From contig JAKAMQ010000004.1 in assembly GCA_021812805.1 (NCBI GenBank), positions 1-43,559 on the forward strand: a stretch of 43,559 nt of DNA, given 5' to 3'. Below the pieces are notes generated by a model that was given only the letters and a program-made list of their open reading frames with translations, had not been told where the DNA came from and did not search any database. This stretch comes from Acidobacteriota bacterium (GTDB lineage Bacteria; Acidobacteriota; Holophagae; Holophagales; Holophagaceae). A program made the translations under genes and the position numbers. Shown here one piece after another: positions 24,169 to 35,799 of the stretch (position 1 is its first letter; each line of letters starts with the position of its first letter).

Positions 24169-24349
24169 CGAATCAGCGAGGCGTATCTCAGGAACAAAGG
24201 AGCAGTATGGCGGATTTCCCTTAGAACAAAAAGGCTGATTTGGCGATTTGTGCACCGCTACACTCATCCAGGTCCCCCAAGGACCGACTCTTTTCCATGG
24301 CCCCGCGACGGCAGCGCCCTCGCGGGGTTTTTGCAGAGCCGGAGGCCCC
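24022..24349. other. Divergent tadA-carA intergenic region
   Basis: This 328-base gap holds the upstream tadA-start copy, the presumed tadA promoter, an AT-richer patch (24200-24250) likely to carry the carA promoter, a small GGTCC-CCCAA-GGACC hairpin near 24270-24285, and the terminator at 24301-24332. No protein gene was seen; an in-frame upstream extension of carA crosses the terminator and lacks family similarity. Confidence 0.6.
24301..24332 (+). terminator. Intrinsic terminator in the carA leader (attenuator candidate)
   Basis: CCCCGCGA (24301-24308) pairs with TCGCGGGG (24320-24327), followed by TTTTT (24328-24332). It ends just 17 bases before the carA ATG, so transcripts starting upstream must pass it. 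Such placement implies attenuation, plausibly by pyrimidines or arginine, though no known PyrR site was recognised. Confidence 0.8.
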
Positions 24350-25429
24350 ATGCAGGCGCACCTGATCCTGAAGGATGGAACGATCTTCCGGGGACGGGCG
24401 CCGTTGGGCTTCGGCGGGGGCGGTGAAGCGGTCTTCACCACCGCCATGGCGGGCTACCAGGAGATCCTCACGGATCCCAGCTTCGCCGGGCAGATGGTGT
24501 GCATGACCTTCCCCGAGCAGGGCATCTACGGCATCCACGCGGACCTGAACGAGGCGGCCCATCCCTGGGCCACGGGCCTGCTCTGCCGCCGCCTCACCCT
24601 CATCCCGGACCACGCGCGCGCCGAAGGCGACCTGGCGGGCTGGCTGAAGCGCCACCGCATCCCCGTGATGACCGACCTCGACACCCGGGCCCTCACCCAG
24701 CACCTTCGCGACCAGGGTGCCCAACCGGCCATCATCTGGACCGAGGCCGACGGCGGCCTGGAGGCGGGCGTGGCCCGGGCAAAGGCCCTGCCGGACATGT
24801 CCGGCCAGGCCCTCTGCGCCGAGGTGAGCTGCCGGGACCGCACCGAGCTGAACCCAGGCGGAACCCTCCGCGTGGCGGTCCTCGATGGCGGCATCAAGCG
24901 GAGCATCCTGGACCAGCTGGTGGGCGTGGGCTTGCACCTGGAGGTCTTCCCCTGGGACACCCCGGCCACGGAGCTCACGGACCGGCGGTTCCACGGCCTC
25001 TTCCTCAGCAACGGCCCCGGCGATCCCAGCGCGCTGCCGGGGATGCGGTCGGAAGTGGAGGCCTGCCTCGGGAAGCTCCCCATCTTCGGCATCTGCCTGG
25101 GTCACCAGCTGCTGGGCCAGGCCTTCGGCGGACGCACCTTCAAGCTGAAGTTCGGCCACCGCGGCGCCAACCAGCCCGTGCAGGAACTCGAGACCGGCCG
25201 CATCGAGATCACCGCCCAGAACCACGGCTTCGCCGTGGACGAGGCCAGCCTCCCGAAGGAGGTGGTGGTCACCCACCGGCACCTCAGCGACGGCACCGTC
25301 GAGGGCTTGCGCCACAGGTCGCTGCCCATCTTCAGCCTCCAGCACCACCCCGAGGCCAGCCCCGGCCCCCACGACGCCCACCCGGCATTCCAGCGCTTCG
25401 TTGAGCTGATGGAAGCCTTCCACCCATGA
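24350..25429 (+). CDS. carA: Carbamoyl-phosphate synthase small subunit
   Basis: The 359-residue glutaminase subunit hydrolyses glutamine and passes ammonia to CarB to make carbamoyl phosphate for pyrimidine and arginine synthesis. The N-terminal CPSase small-chain domain (about 1-150) has GYQEILTDPSF; the class I amidotransferase domain has SNGPGDP (220-226), nucleophile Cys249 in GICLGHQLLG, and the HHPEASPGP His/Glu pair near 340. GGAGG four bases before ATG 24350 sets the start. An intrinsic terminator in the leader suggests attenuation. carB follows after 82 bases. Confidence 0.97.
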   Translation: MQAHLILKDGTIFRGRAPLGFGGGGEAVFTTAMAGYQEILTDPSFAGQMVCMTFPEQGIYGIHADLNEAAHPWATGLLCRRLTLIPDHARAEGDLAGWLKRHRIPVMTDLDTRALTQHLRDQGAQPAIIWTEADGGLEAGVARAKALPDMSGQALCAEVSCRDRTELNPGGTLRVAVLDGGIKRSILDQLVGVGLHLEVFPWDTPATELTDRRFHGLFLSNGPGDPSALPGMRSEVEACLGKLPIFGICLGHQLLGQAFGGRTFKLKFGHRGANQPVQELETGRIEITAQNHGFAVDEASLPKEVVVTHRHLSDGTVEGLRHRSLPIFSLQHHPEASPGPHDAHPAFQRFVELMEAFHP

Positions 25430-25438
25430 CTGATGTGA

Positions 25439-25498
25439 AACCGCAGATGACGCAGATTGCGCAGATGAAAACCGCCAAATGCCCATCTGCGGTTCAAT
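25439..25498. repeat. Palindromic repeat between carA and carB
   Basis: AACCGCAGATG (25439-25449) is the exact inverse of CATCTGCGGTT (25484-25494), with further GCAGAT-type words between. The 16-base CCATCTGCGGTTCAAT recurs at 29386-29401. It belongs to a dispersed family of CGCAGA-rich inverted repeats. Confidence 0.75.
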
Positions 25499-25511
25499 TC
25501 GAGGTTTTCTG

Positions 25512-28721
<3,210 letters not shown>

Positions 28722-28727
28722 AATCCA

Positions 28728-28757
28728 CCTGGGGATAGGATGAAAAACATCCCCAGG
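28728..28757 (+). terminator. Hairpin after carB
   Basis: CCTGGGGAT (28728-28736) pairs with ATCCCCAGG (28749-28757) around a 12-base loop, seven bases after the carB stop. No T-run follows, so it may stabilise the 3' end or partly terminate before the downstream hydrolase. Confidence 0.5.
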
Positions 28758-28772
28758 CTCATGGAGGTTTGC

Positions 28773-29351
28773 ATGGCCGACCTGATGTTGGATCCCGCCC
28801 GGACCGCGATCGTCGTCATTGACCTGCAGAAGGGGATCGTCGGCCGCGCCACGCACCCCCATCCAGCCGCCACCGTGGTGGCCAACACGGTGCGGATCCT
28901 GCGGGCGGCCCGCCGGGCCGGGGCCACGCCGGTGCTCGTGCATGTCGGAGGCGCCGCCGATGGCCGAGACCGGCTGCATCCCGTGGCGGACGAAATCCTG
29001 GGCGGCCAGGCGCCCCTTCCTCCCGACTGGTCGGAGCTGATTCCTGATCTGGAACAGGCGCCCGGGGATCTCGTGATCCTCAAGCGCCAGTGGGGGGCTT
29101 TCTACGGCACCGATCTGGAGCTTCAGCTTCGCCGGCGGGGCCTCGCCACGATCGTGCTCTGCGGCATCGCCACGGAGTACGGCGTGGAGAGCACGGCCCG
29201 GGATGCCTACGAACGAGGGTTCGAGCAGATCTTCGTGGCGGACGCCATGGGCGCCCTGGGCCCCCAGTCGCAGGAGCACTGCCTGACCCGGATCTTCCCC
29301 CGCATGGGTCGTGTGCGCGACACCGAGGCCGTCCTCGCTGGGTTGGGCTGA
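28773..29351 (+). CDS. Isochorismatase-family hydrolase
   Basis: A 192-residue single-domain protein. The catalytic Asp is in AIVVIDLQKG and the Lys in LVILKRQWGAF. The third active-site strand reads LCGIATEYGVESTARDA: the residue that is Cys in nicotinamidases and cysteine hydrolases is Gly, as in several isochorismatase-like enzymes, while a different Cys lies eight residues earlier. A water-mediated or non-hydrolytic reaction is therefore likely; the substrate is unknown. GGAGG five bases before ATG 28773 fixes the start. It follows carB by 51 bases across a hairpin. Confidence 0.88.
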   Translation: MADLMLDPARTAIVVIDLQKGIVGRATHPHPAATVVANTVRILRAARRAGATPVLVHVGGAADGRDRLHPVADEILGGQAPLPPDWSELIPDLEQAPGDLVILKRQWGAFYGTDLELQLRRRGLATIVLCGIATEYGVESTARDAYERGFEQIFVADAMGALGPQSQEHCLTRIFPRMGRVRDTEAVLAGLG

Positions 29352-29385
29352 AGGCTGACATTCGGCTGCCAGTGCCATGTCGGTG

Positions 29386-29401
29386 CCATCTGCGGTTCAA
29401 T
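29386..29401. repeat. Half copy of the carA-carB palindromic repeat
   Basis: CCATCTGCGGTTCAAT is identical to 25483-25498 and again is followed within a few bases by TCGAGG. The matching left arm is not present here. Confidence 0.65.
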
Positions 29402-29434
29402 GTCCCTTCGAGGCACATTTCCCGTGGAGTTTCC

Positions 29435-29836
29435 ATGTCTGTCCAAGACCGCATCCAGTCCTTCCTGGCCTCCGGGCCCTTCGCCGTGGTCGGTGCGAGC
29501 ACGGATCGTTCGAAGTACGGCAATAAAGTCCTGCGCTGCTACCAGCAGCACGGGAAGGAGGTCTATCCCATCAACCCCAAGGCGCCGGAGGTGGAGGGGC
29601 TGAAAGCCTATCCCGCGCTGGCGGCGCTGCCGGTGAAGGTGCCGGCCATCTCGGTCATCACGCCGCCCATGGCTACGATGCAGGTGGTGCGCGAGGCCGC
29701 TGTCTCAGGGGTGAAGCACATCTGGATGCAGCCCGGCGCCGAGAGCCCCGAGGCAGTGGCCCTGGCGGAAAGCCTGGGCCTGAATGTCATCGCCGGCGGC
29801 CCGTGCCTGCTCGTGATGATGGGCTATCACGAATAG
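29435..29836 (+). CDS. CoA-binding domain protein (YccU type)
   Basis: A 133-residue Rossmann-fold protein with the CoA-binding signature FAVVGASTDRSKYGNKVLR near the N-terminus, PINPKAPEVEG, VSVITPP-like AISVITPP, and WMQPGAES near residue 90. It is a stand-alone homologue of the nucleotide-binding domain of succinyl-CoA synthetase. The cellular role of this family is poorly defined. GTGGAG precedes ATG 29435. It is the last plus-strand gene before a convergent kinase-like gene. Confidence 0.92.
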   Translation: MSVQDRIQSFLASGPFAVVGASTDRSKYGNKVLRCYQQHGKEVYPINPKAPEVEGLKAYPALAALPVKVPAISVITPPMATMQVVREAAVSGVKHIWMQPGAESPEAVALAESLGLNVIAGGPCLLVMMGYHE

Positions 29837-29845
29837 GGCCACGCC

Positions 29846-29930
29846 AAGCGGAACACGGAGGGCACAGAGAAGAGCCATGCCGTTCTCTGTGTTTTCTGTG
29901 GCGCTCAGCGTTCTCTGCGTTCCCGCTTGA
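29846..29930. repeat. CACAGAG-type inverted repeat between convergent genes
   Basis: CACAGAGAA (29863-29871) is inverted as TTCTCTGTG (29883-29891), and an outer AAGCGG near 29855 pairs with CCGCTT near 29923. It fills the gap between two convergent stops and could terminate in both directions. Related sequence is at 31021-31140. Confidence 0.7.
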
Positions 29931-29941
29931 TCGCCTTCGAT

Positions 29942-30958
29942 TCAGCCTAGGCCAGGCCCAGGTTCTCCCGCACCGTCCGCCGCTGTGCCTCGTGGGCCTG
30001 GAGCACCTTCGGCACTTCGCTCTGCCATAGCCTCGACACGTCGGCGGAGGAGATGGTCAGCCTCGAGTCGGCGCCAGGGATCGAGGGTTCGGTTGAGTCC
30101 GGCGAGAACGTCGCGCGGGTACCAGGATTCGGGGTCATGGAGTGGGTTCCTTAGGAGTGCAAGGTACGCGGTCTGGAGCTGATAGGCAACTGCGGATTCG
30201 GGCCATTCGGGCCGCGCCCGCACCTGGGCCACGGCATCGCGGTCCATGGCCAGGCTGCCGGAAGTGCCTTCGTCCACGCGGATGTAGTAGAGGCGAAGGC
30301 CTTGCCTGGTTTCCGGGGTCTGGGCCAGGAAGGTGCGGGGGGCCCGGGCGTGGGCGCGGGCCATGCGGTCCAGGGGCACGTAGCGACCCTCCCGTTCCGA
30401 CCGCTCCAGCATGGCCTTCACGGCCCCGGCCGGGTCGCGGTCCGCGTAGGCCAGGTGGATCTCGCTGGGCGTGCGGCGGATCCGCCCCAGCAGGAACGCC
30501 AGGCCATCCGGATCCGTGTGGGGCGCATCGAAGACGGCGCCGAAAGACCAGCCCAGGGCGGCGGCACCCGTGGTCTTGCTGGTCGCCTGGCCGCCCATGA
30601 GGATGAGCACGGGGCGGCCCTGTGCGCGTTCCAGCACGCGGTCGCGCAGGCGCTTCCCCAGGGCGTGGAGGTGGAGGGCCGCGCGGCCGCCGGCATCCTC
30701 CAGGGCCTCGTAGCCCTGGGTAGGGTTGCGCCGGAGGCTGGGGAGCAGGGTCGCCAGCAGGTCGGCGTTGAAGAGCTGGCCGCCCAGGGTGTCCGGCAGG
30801 GCGGCGTAGTCGTCGAGGGCCGCCTCGGCCCGGCGGGCGCAATCCGCGGCCTCCGCTTCCAGGCTCCCGCGCAGCGCCGCGCGCGTGGCCTCCTCCAACT
30901 CCCAGTAGGAGCGGCGGAGGTGCCAGGGCACCCGCTGCCAGGGAAGGGAGGTGGTCAT
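29942..30958 (-). CDS. P-loop kinase-like protein, zeta-toxin-like, with apparent 3' frameshift
   Basis: The 338-residue frame has a variant Walker A GGQATSKTT (122-130) after a hydrophobic strand, then YADRDPAGAVKAMLERSEREGRYVPLDRMARAHARAPRTF, which resembles zeta-toxin/UDP-GlcNAc kinase proteins. The last 25 codons become Gly/Ala/Pro-rich and lose third-position G/C bias, while another minus-strand frame ending at a TAG (29947-29949) continues with high bias and a helical sequence (SRLWQSEVPKVLQAHE). An indel near 30060-30090 probably separates them, either natural or a sequencing error. No antitoxin gene is adjacent. The start is uncertain because no clear ribosome site precedes ATG 30958. 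Confidence 0.65.
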   Translation of the reverse strand: MTTSLPWQRVPWHLRRSYWELEEATRAALRGSLEAEAADCARRAEAALDDYAALPDTLGGQLFNADLLATLLPSLRRNPTQGYEALEDAGGRAALHLHALGKRLRDRVLERAQGRPVLILMGGQATSKTTGAAALGWSFGAVFDAPHTDPDGLAFLLGRIRRTPSEIHLAYADRDPAGAVKAMLERSEREGRYVPLDRMARAHARAPRTFLAQTPETRQGLRLYYIRVDEGTSGSLAMDRDAVAQVRARPEWPESAVAYQLQTAYLALLRNPLHDPESWYPRDVLAGLNRTLDPWRRLEADHLLRRRVEAMAERSAEGAPGPRGTAADGAGEPGPGLG

Positions 30959-31020
30959 GGGGACACAGTACGGCATCAGGCTGTCCCGCGCCGCAGGCAT
31001 TCGTGCGCTTCGAAAAGCTG

Positions 31021-31140
31021 GGACACAGAGGACGCAGAGGGAAAAGGAGGACACAGAGGCGTACGTGAAAAAACGCAGAAGCCGGCGCTTTCCGCGGTGT
31101 CCTCTGGGGTGCTCCGCGTCCTCTGCGTGCTCCCTTTTCC
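31021..31140. repeat. CGCAGAGG-type inverted repeat in a divergent promoter gap
   Basis: Left arm words CACAGAGGACGCAGAGG and GGGAAAAGGAGG are mirrored on the right by CGCGTCCTCTGCGTG and CTCCCTTTTCC, imperfectly. It occupies most of the gap between the kinase-like gene (minus) and the FabD-like gene (plus), so it may carry or disturb their promoters. Confidence 0.7.
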
Positions 31141-31164
31141 TGAAATTGGCCGTGAAGCCGATTT

Positions 31165-32067
31165 ATGCTCTCGTCCATGGATCAGCCGTCCTGCACGCTC
31201 CTCTTTCCCGGCCAAGGCACGGAGGCCTTGGGCATGGCTGCGGGCTGGGAGGTCCATGCGCCCTGGCGGGAGACGCTGGCCGTGGCGGAGGCGCGCACGG
31301 GGGCGCCGCTGCGGCGGATCATGGCAGACGGGCCCCTGGAGGCCCTGCGGGCCCAGCGATGCGCCCCCTATGCCGTCCTGGCCCATTCCGTGGGGATCTA
31401 CCGGACCCGCCGCGCCCTGGGGATGCCGCTCCCGGCGGCCGCCACGGGCCACAGCATGGGCTTCTACGCGGCCCTGGTGGCTGCGGAGGTGGTGCCCCTG
31501 GAGGCCGCGCTGGATCTCATCACCACCGTGGAGGATCAGTGCGATGCCACGTTTGCTCCGGGCAGCATGGGCATGGCCTTCTTCATCGGGGTGTCCGAGC
31601 AGGAGCTGCGCCACCGGATGGGCGGCCTCCCGGAGGCGGTGCTCTCCAACCGCAACGGGAAAGCCCAGTTCACCGTGTCCGGCCCCGTGGCCGCCCTGGA
31701 GGAGCTGGTGGCGGCCCTCCAGCCGAAGGCGATGAAAGCGGGCCTTCTCCCCGTCCAACACCCACTGCACGGACCCCACATGGCGCCGCTCCTGCCTGCG
31801 ATCGCCCGGCGGTTGTCGGCTGTGGCCCCCGCGCCGCCGGCCTTCCCCCTCATTTCGCATTTCGATGGGCGCGTGATCACGGGTGCCGCCGCCTGGGACG
31901 AAGGACTGGCTTCCGTGGCGCTGCCCGTGGACTGGCTCCAGGTGGTTCGGCGCCTCCAGGCCCTGGGCGCGCCCCTGGCGGAATGCGGCTACGGCCGGCA
32001 GCTCGCGAGCCTCACGCGCTGGGCGGATCGCAGCCTGGAGGTGGCGTCCTTCCAGGGCGCGCTCTGA
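31165..32067 (+). CDS. FabD-like malonyl/acyl transferase
   Basis: A 300-residue acyltransferase of the malonyl-CoA:ACP transacylase fold. LLFPGQGTE opens the domain, the nucleophile Ser97 is in ATGHSMGFYAALV, and the catalytic His lies in QHPLHGPHMAPLL. It has no adjacent fatty-acid or polyketide genes, unlike housekeeping fabD, so it may be a secondary or specialised transacylase. The start codon is uncertain: ATG 31165 and ATG 31177 are both possible and neither has a strong ribosome site. Confidence 0.85.
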   Translation: MLSSMDQPSCTLLFPGQGTEALGMAAGWEVHAPWRETLAVAEARTGAPLRRIMADGPLEALRAQRCAPYAVLAHSVGIYRTRRALGMPLPAAATGHSMGFYAALVAAEVVPLEAALDLITTVEDQCDATFAPGSMGMAFFIGVSEQELRHRMGGLPEAVLSNRNGKAQFTVSGPVAALEELVAALQPKAMKAGLLPVQHPLHGPHMAPLLPAIARRLSAVAPAPPAFPLISHFDGRVITGAAAWDEGLASVALPVDWLQVVRRLQALGAPLAECGYGRQLASLTRWADRSLEVASFQGAL

Positions 32068-32218
32068 GACCGAGGATCCCTGGTCATTCCGGGGTGCCAC
32101 GTGAAGTGAGGATGGCAAAAGTCGTCTTTCCTGCGGTTCATGCCGATAGCGCGGAAATTCCCGCCTCTGCCATGATGGAACCTCTTTCCTCCCAGCTGGC
32201 CCCTTCCACAGGTTGCCC

Positions 32219-33997
32219 ATGCCAGTCTCCCCGCTCCTCCTTGGTGAAGCGCTCTCCAACCGGTGCTCTCAGGTTCTGTACCGCTGCCTGGAGGAAGTCG
32301 GCAGTACCAAAGGCGCGCTCTACCTGCGCCTGCCGGGGCAGGATGCCTTCGACCTGATCAGCTTCTTCGGGTGGCCGCGGGGCACCCGGCCGCCGCTGCA
32401 GCTCCCGGAGAGCCATCCCCTGATGGTGCGGGCCCAGCGGGAGCGCCGGGTCTTTGTGGTGAACGATGCCTCGGACGCGCCGGAACTGGCTGCCTTCGGC
32501 CAGGGCACGGACTGGCCCCGCTACCTGATCTCGCCGGTCTATGCCCGGGGCGAGTGGATGGGCCTGCTCATCCAGCGGGATCGCATCAAGGGCGGCACCT
32601 TCGACCGCGAGCGCGACGAGCCGCCCACCCTGGCCATCTGCGAGGATCTGGTGCAGGCGCTCCAGGAATTCCCTCCCTTCGGCACAGGAGCCCGGCTGGT
32701 GCCCATGGCGACCGCGCCTGGGCAGATGCCGGATGATCTCCCGACGGCCACGGATGTGCTCGAGTCCGTGGCACCTGCGCCGGAGCGTCTGCTGCCGCCG
32801 GTGGTCCAGGATGCCGGTGTCCCGGATGCCTCGGTCCCACGCATCCGTCCCGCTGAATACCCTGTGCCCGAGCAGATGTACGGCTTCCAGGCAGGGGCGG
32901 AGGGCTACAAGGCTCTGCCCTGGGAATCGGACCAGACCCTCAGCGGGTGGGTCATGCCGCCGGTAAGCCCCGACCGGAAGCCCGGAATGGTCGCACCCGA
33001 GCAGCGGGCCTACTTCTGGGAGACTGCGGGCCTGCTCTGCCAGATCCTGGCCGCCTCGGCGGTGGCCCTGTGGATCGAGGATCCCGAGGAGATCCGCCCC
33101 ATCCTGGTGTACAGCGGGCTGCCCCTGTCGCTGGAACTCCAGCAGCAGGTGCTGGCCCACGCCACGTTCCACCTGCCCGGCGTGAATGAGCAGGATCTGC
33201 GGATCATCACCCGGGTGGGGCTGCCCGAGGGGGTGAAGCTTTCCGGGGCCTTCGCCACCTACATGCCCTTCCTGCTCAACGAGACCGTCCAGGGGCATGA
33301 CCTCCTCATGGTCTTCCGCCAGGAGGACCACTCCTTCTCCCTGACCGAGATCGAGGCCATCCAGCAGCTGGGCCGGATCCTGGCGCTCTACCTGCAGGAG
33401 GCGCGGCTCCACGAGCGCTACTACCACGGGTTCCTCTCCGTCAGCCACCGCATCCTCCAGTCCAGCGAACGGCGCCTGCCGACCCTGCGCGCCCACAGCC
33501 TGGCCACCGCGCGCCTGGCCCGGGATCTGGCGCTCCGGCTGGAGCTGCCTTCGGAGGAAGTGGAAGCCATCAGCATCGCGGCCATGCTGCACGATGTGGG
33601 CACCCTGCTGCTCGATCCCACCCTGCTCGCCAAGGCCGAGCTCTCCTCCGAGGAACTGAAGCGGGTCCGCACCCATTCCGAGCTGGCGGCGCTGTTCCTG
33701 AAGGATCTGCGGTTCCCGGGCGACGTGGTGCGGATGATCCGCCACCACCACGAGCGCTGGGATGGCTACGGCTACCCTGACCGGCTGAAGGAGACGGCCA
33801 TTCCCATCGGCAGCCGGATCATCGGCCTCATCGAGGCCTACGAGGTGATGACCAGCGGCAAGGGCTACCGGAAGGCCCGGGGGTTCCGCCAGGTGCTGGA
33901 GGAACTCCAGAACGAGGCTGGCGCCCAGTTCGATCCCGGGGTGGTGGGAGCTTTTGTCGAACTCATGGCACAAAAGGGGAGCCGGGAAGCCGGGTGA
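32219..33997 (+). CDS. GAF/HD-GYP domain signalling protein
   Basis: A 592-residue soluble protein. An N-terminal GAF-like domain (about 10-150), a variable linker (160-260), a second GAF-like region (about 265-400) and a C-terminal HD-GYP domain (about 415-585) can be traced. The HD pair is AAMLHDVGTLLLD, and HHHERWDGYGYP supplies the GYP motif, so a c-di-GMP phosphodiesterase is likely. The later metal-binding segment reads LIEAYEVMTSGKGYR, where most family members have an Asp-rich VADAYDAMT. That may alter metal use or activity. ATG 32219 was preferred to the TTG six bases earlier. Confidence 0.9.
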   Translation: MPVSPLLLGEALSNRCSQVLYRCLEEVGSTKGALYLRLPGQDAFDLISFFGWPRGTRPPLQLPESHPLMVRAQRERRVFVVNDASDAPELAAFGQGTDWPRYLISPVYARGEWMGLLIQRDRIKGGTFDRERDEPPTLAICEDLVQALQEFPPFGTGARLVPMATAPGQMPDDLPTATDVLESVAPAPERLLPPVVQDAGVPDASVPRIRPAEYPVPEQMYGFQAGAEGYKALPWESDQTLSGWVMPPVSPDRKPGMVAPEQRAYFWETAGLLCQILAASAVALWIEDPEEIRPILVYSGLPLSLELQQQVLAHATFHLPGVNEQDLRIITRVGLPEGVKLSGAFATYMPFLLNETVQGHDLLMVFRQEDHSFSLTEIEAIQQLGRILALYLQEARLHERYYHGFLSVSHRILQSSERRLPTLRAHSLATARLARDLALRLELPSEEVEAISIAAMLHDVGTLLLDPTLLAKAELSSEELKRVRTHSELAALFLKDLRFPGDVVRMIRHHHERWDGYGYPDRLKETAIPIGSRIIGLIEAYEVMTSGKGYRKARGFRQVLEELQNEAGAQFDPGVVGAFVELMAQKGSREAG

Positions 33998-34019
33998 GTT
34001 ACCCTGGTGGAAGCTCTGG

Positions 34020-34613
34020 ATGTGCCCCATGCCGCTCCGCCCATCATCCACCTGCCGCCCCGTTCTTCGGGCGCGCCGGGGCCAGTCTGGCTTCACCATG
34101 GCCCTCGCCCTCGCCATGGTGGTGGTGATGGGGATCCTGCTCCTGAAGACGGGGCCCCTGCTCTCCGCGGAGGTCCAGCGGGCCAATGAAGCGGAGCTGA
34201 TCTTCCGGGGAGAGGCCATCGCGGAGTCGCTGCGGGTGTATTTCGCCCTGTACCACAAGTACCCGACGAGTCTCGACGAGGTGATGAAGGTGCGCCCCCG
34301 CATCCTCCGGCAGAAGTACACCGATCCCATGACCCCCTCGGGGGACTGGGAGTACCTCACCCAGGTCCAGCCCGGCGCCTCGGGTGATACGGAGGGCCTG
34401 CCCATCGTGGGTGTGCGCAGCCGCTGCCAGAAGGACAGCATTCACCTTTACGAGAACAAGTCGCTGGTGAGCGAATGGATCTTCTCGGCGGATCCGAACC
34501 TGATCGGGCTGGGAGGCGGAAGGCCGGGCAATCCGGCCAGTGGCGCCGGCACGGATTCCGGGAAGGGTTCGGGCGTGGATGGCGGGGCCTCGACCTCAGG
34601 TTCCAAGAAGTAG
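34020..34613 (+). CDS. Type IV pilin-like / pseudopilin protein
   Basis: A 197-residue protein with a prepilin-type N-terminus: basic leader (RARRGQSG), a Gly24-Phe25 cleavage point and a long hydrophobic helix (25-44, FTMALALAMVVVMGILLLK). The mature part is like general secretion pseudopilins, with YHKYPTSLDEVM and DPMTPSGDWEY, and ends in a Gly/Ser-rich tail. The usual Glu at mature position 5 is absent. It starts 22 bases after the HD-GYP gene and stops five bases before the PBP4 gene. No other pilus genes are nearby. Confidence 0.78.
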   Translation: MCPMPLRPSSTCRPVLRARRGQSGFTMALALAMVVVMGILLLKTGPLLSAEVQRANEAELIFRGEAIAESLRVYFALYHKYPTSLDEVMKVRPRILRQKYTDPMTPSGDWEYLTQVQPGASGDTEGLPIVGVRSRCQKDSIHLYENKSLVSEWIFSADPNLIGLGGGRPGNPASGAGTDSGKGSGVDGGASTSGSKK

Positions 34614-34618
34614 GTGCC

Positions 34619-35779
34619 ATGAAACTGCTCCGATCCTTCCTGGCGATGTCCCTGGCCGTCCTGGCCGGGGCGACCCTGCGGGCGCAGGACGCCCAGGCCT
34701 GGGCCCGGCGTCTGGAACACCGGGGGGTGTCCGTGTCCGCGGGCCTGTGGAATGCGGACACCGGCAAGACCATCGAGCGCTACAAGGACGGCCAGGCGCT
34801 GATCCCCGCCAGCACCACCAAGGTGGTGACCACCTACGCCCTGCTCAAGAGCTGGCAGCCCGAGTACACCCTCCACACGGAGGTCTGGGGCGATCTGCGG
34901 GACGGGACGGTGCAGGGGGATCTGGTCTTCAAGGGGGGCGGCGATCCCTTCCTCACGAGCGAGAAGATCTGGCTGCTGGCCCATGCCCTGCGCCGGGTGG
35001 GGGTGGACCGGGTGACGGGCGGCATCCGCCTGGACCAGAGCGCCTTCGACGCCCAGCGCCAGCCCGAGGGCTGGCAGGACACCTCCGCCGACACCCTGCC
35101 GCGGGTGGAGGCGCTGTCGGTGAACTTCAACCGGGATGAGCGCGGCCATGTCCTGACGGATCCCGATCCCTCCACCCGGGCGACCCTCCGCGAGATCCTC
35201 CAGGAGGCGGGCATCGTCTTCGAAGGCCGCCCCGCGCCTGCGGCGGCCCAGCCCCGGCAACTGCTGGACTGGCCTTCACCCCCCTTGCGCACCCTCGTCC
35301 AGGACATCAACAAGTGGTCCAACAACTTCATGGTGGAGATGCTCACGCGGACCTTCGGTGCGGGCTCCTGGCCGCGCGGGGTGCGGCGGATCCAGGATTT
35401 CTACGCCACCACCTTCGGGCTGGGCGCCGGGGAGATCCACATCACGGATGGCTCCGGCCTGAGCAAGGAGAACCGCCTGTCGGCCCGGACCCTTGCCATC
35501 GTGCTGCGCGCGGCCTACCACGATTTCGAGGCCGGGCCCGAGTTCATCTCCTCCCTGAAGATCATCGGGGGCGAGCCGTGGCGGCTGCACATCAAGGATC
35601 CCAATCTGGCCCGCCGCATCCGGGTGAAGACCGGCCACCTGGATCAGGTGGACACCGCCTGCGGGTACCTCCAGATGCCCGATGGCCAGGTGCGCATCTT
35701 TGCCATCCTGCTGAATGGCCCCGCCTCCGATGCGGATGTCTGGGATCAGGTGTCCCGCTGGGCCAATGAACCTGACTAG
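34619..35779 (+). CDS. dacB: Penicillin-binding protein 4-type D-Ala-D-Ala carboxypeptidase
   Basis: A 386-residue exported enzyme, signal peptide about 1-22 (ending LRAQ). The three active-site motifs of the family are visible: Ser65-Thr-Thr-Lys68 (PASTTK), Ser-Asn-Asn (KWSNNFMVEML) and Lys-Thr-Gly (RVKTGHLDQ). It is shorter than E. coli PBP4 (about 477), with a reduced insert domain. It trims or cross-cuts peptidoglycan stem peptides in the periplasm. It starts five bases after the pilin-like gene, suggesting co-transcription. Confidence 0.93.
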   Translation: MKLLRSFLAMSLAVLAGATLRAQDAQAWARRLEHRGVSVSAGLWNADTGKTIERYKDGQALIPASTTKVVTTYALLKSWQPEYTLHTEVWGDLRDGTVQGDLVFKGGGDPFLTSEKIWLLAHALRRVGVDRVTGGIRLDQSAFDAQRQPEGWQDTSADTLPRVEALSVNFNRDERGHVLTDPDPSTRATLREILQEAGIVFEGRPAPAAAQPRQLLDWPSPPLRTLVQDINKWSNNFMVEMLTRTFGAGSWPRGVRRIQDFYATTFGLGAGEIHITDGSGLSKENRLSARTLAIVLRAAYHDFEAGPEFISSLKIIGGEPWRLHIKDPNLARRIRVKTGHLDQVDTACGYLQMPDGQVRIFAILLNGPASDADVWDQVSRWANEPD

Positions 35780-35799
35780 GATGGAAGAGGGAGAGACCC

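Noticed and set aside
24248-24349. In-frame upstream extension of CarA
   Set aside because: It would translate through an intrinsic terminator, lacks a ribosome site and does not resemble CarA N-termini.
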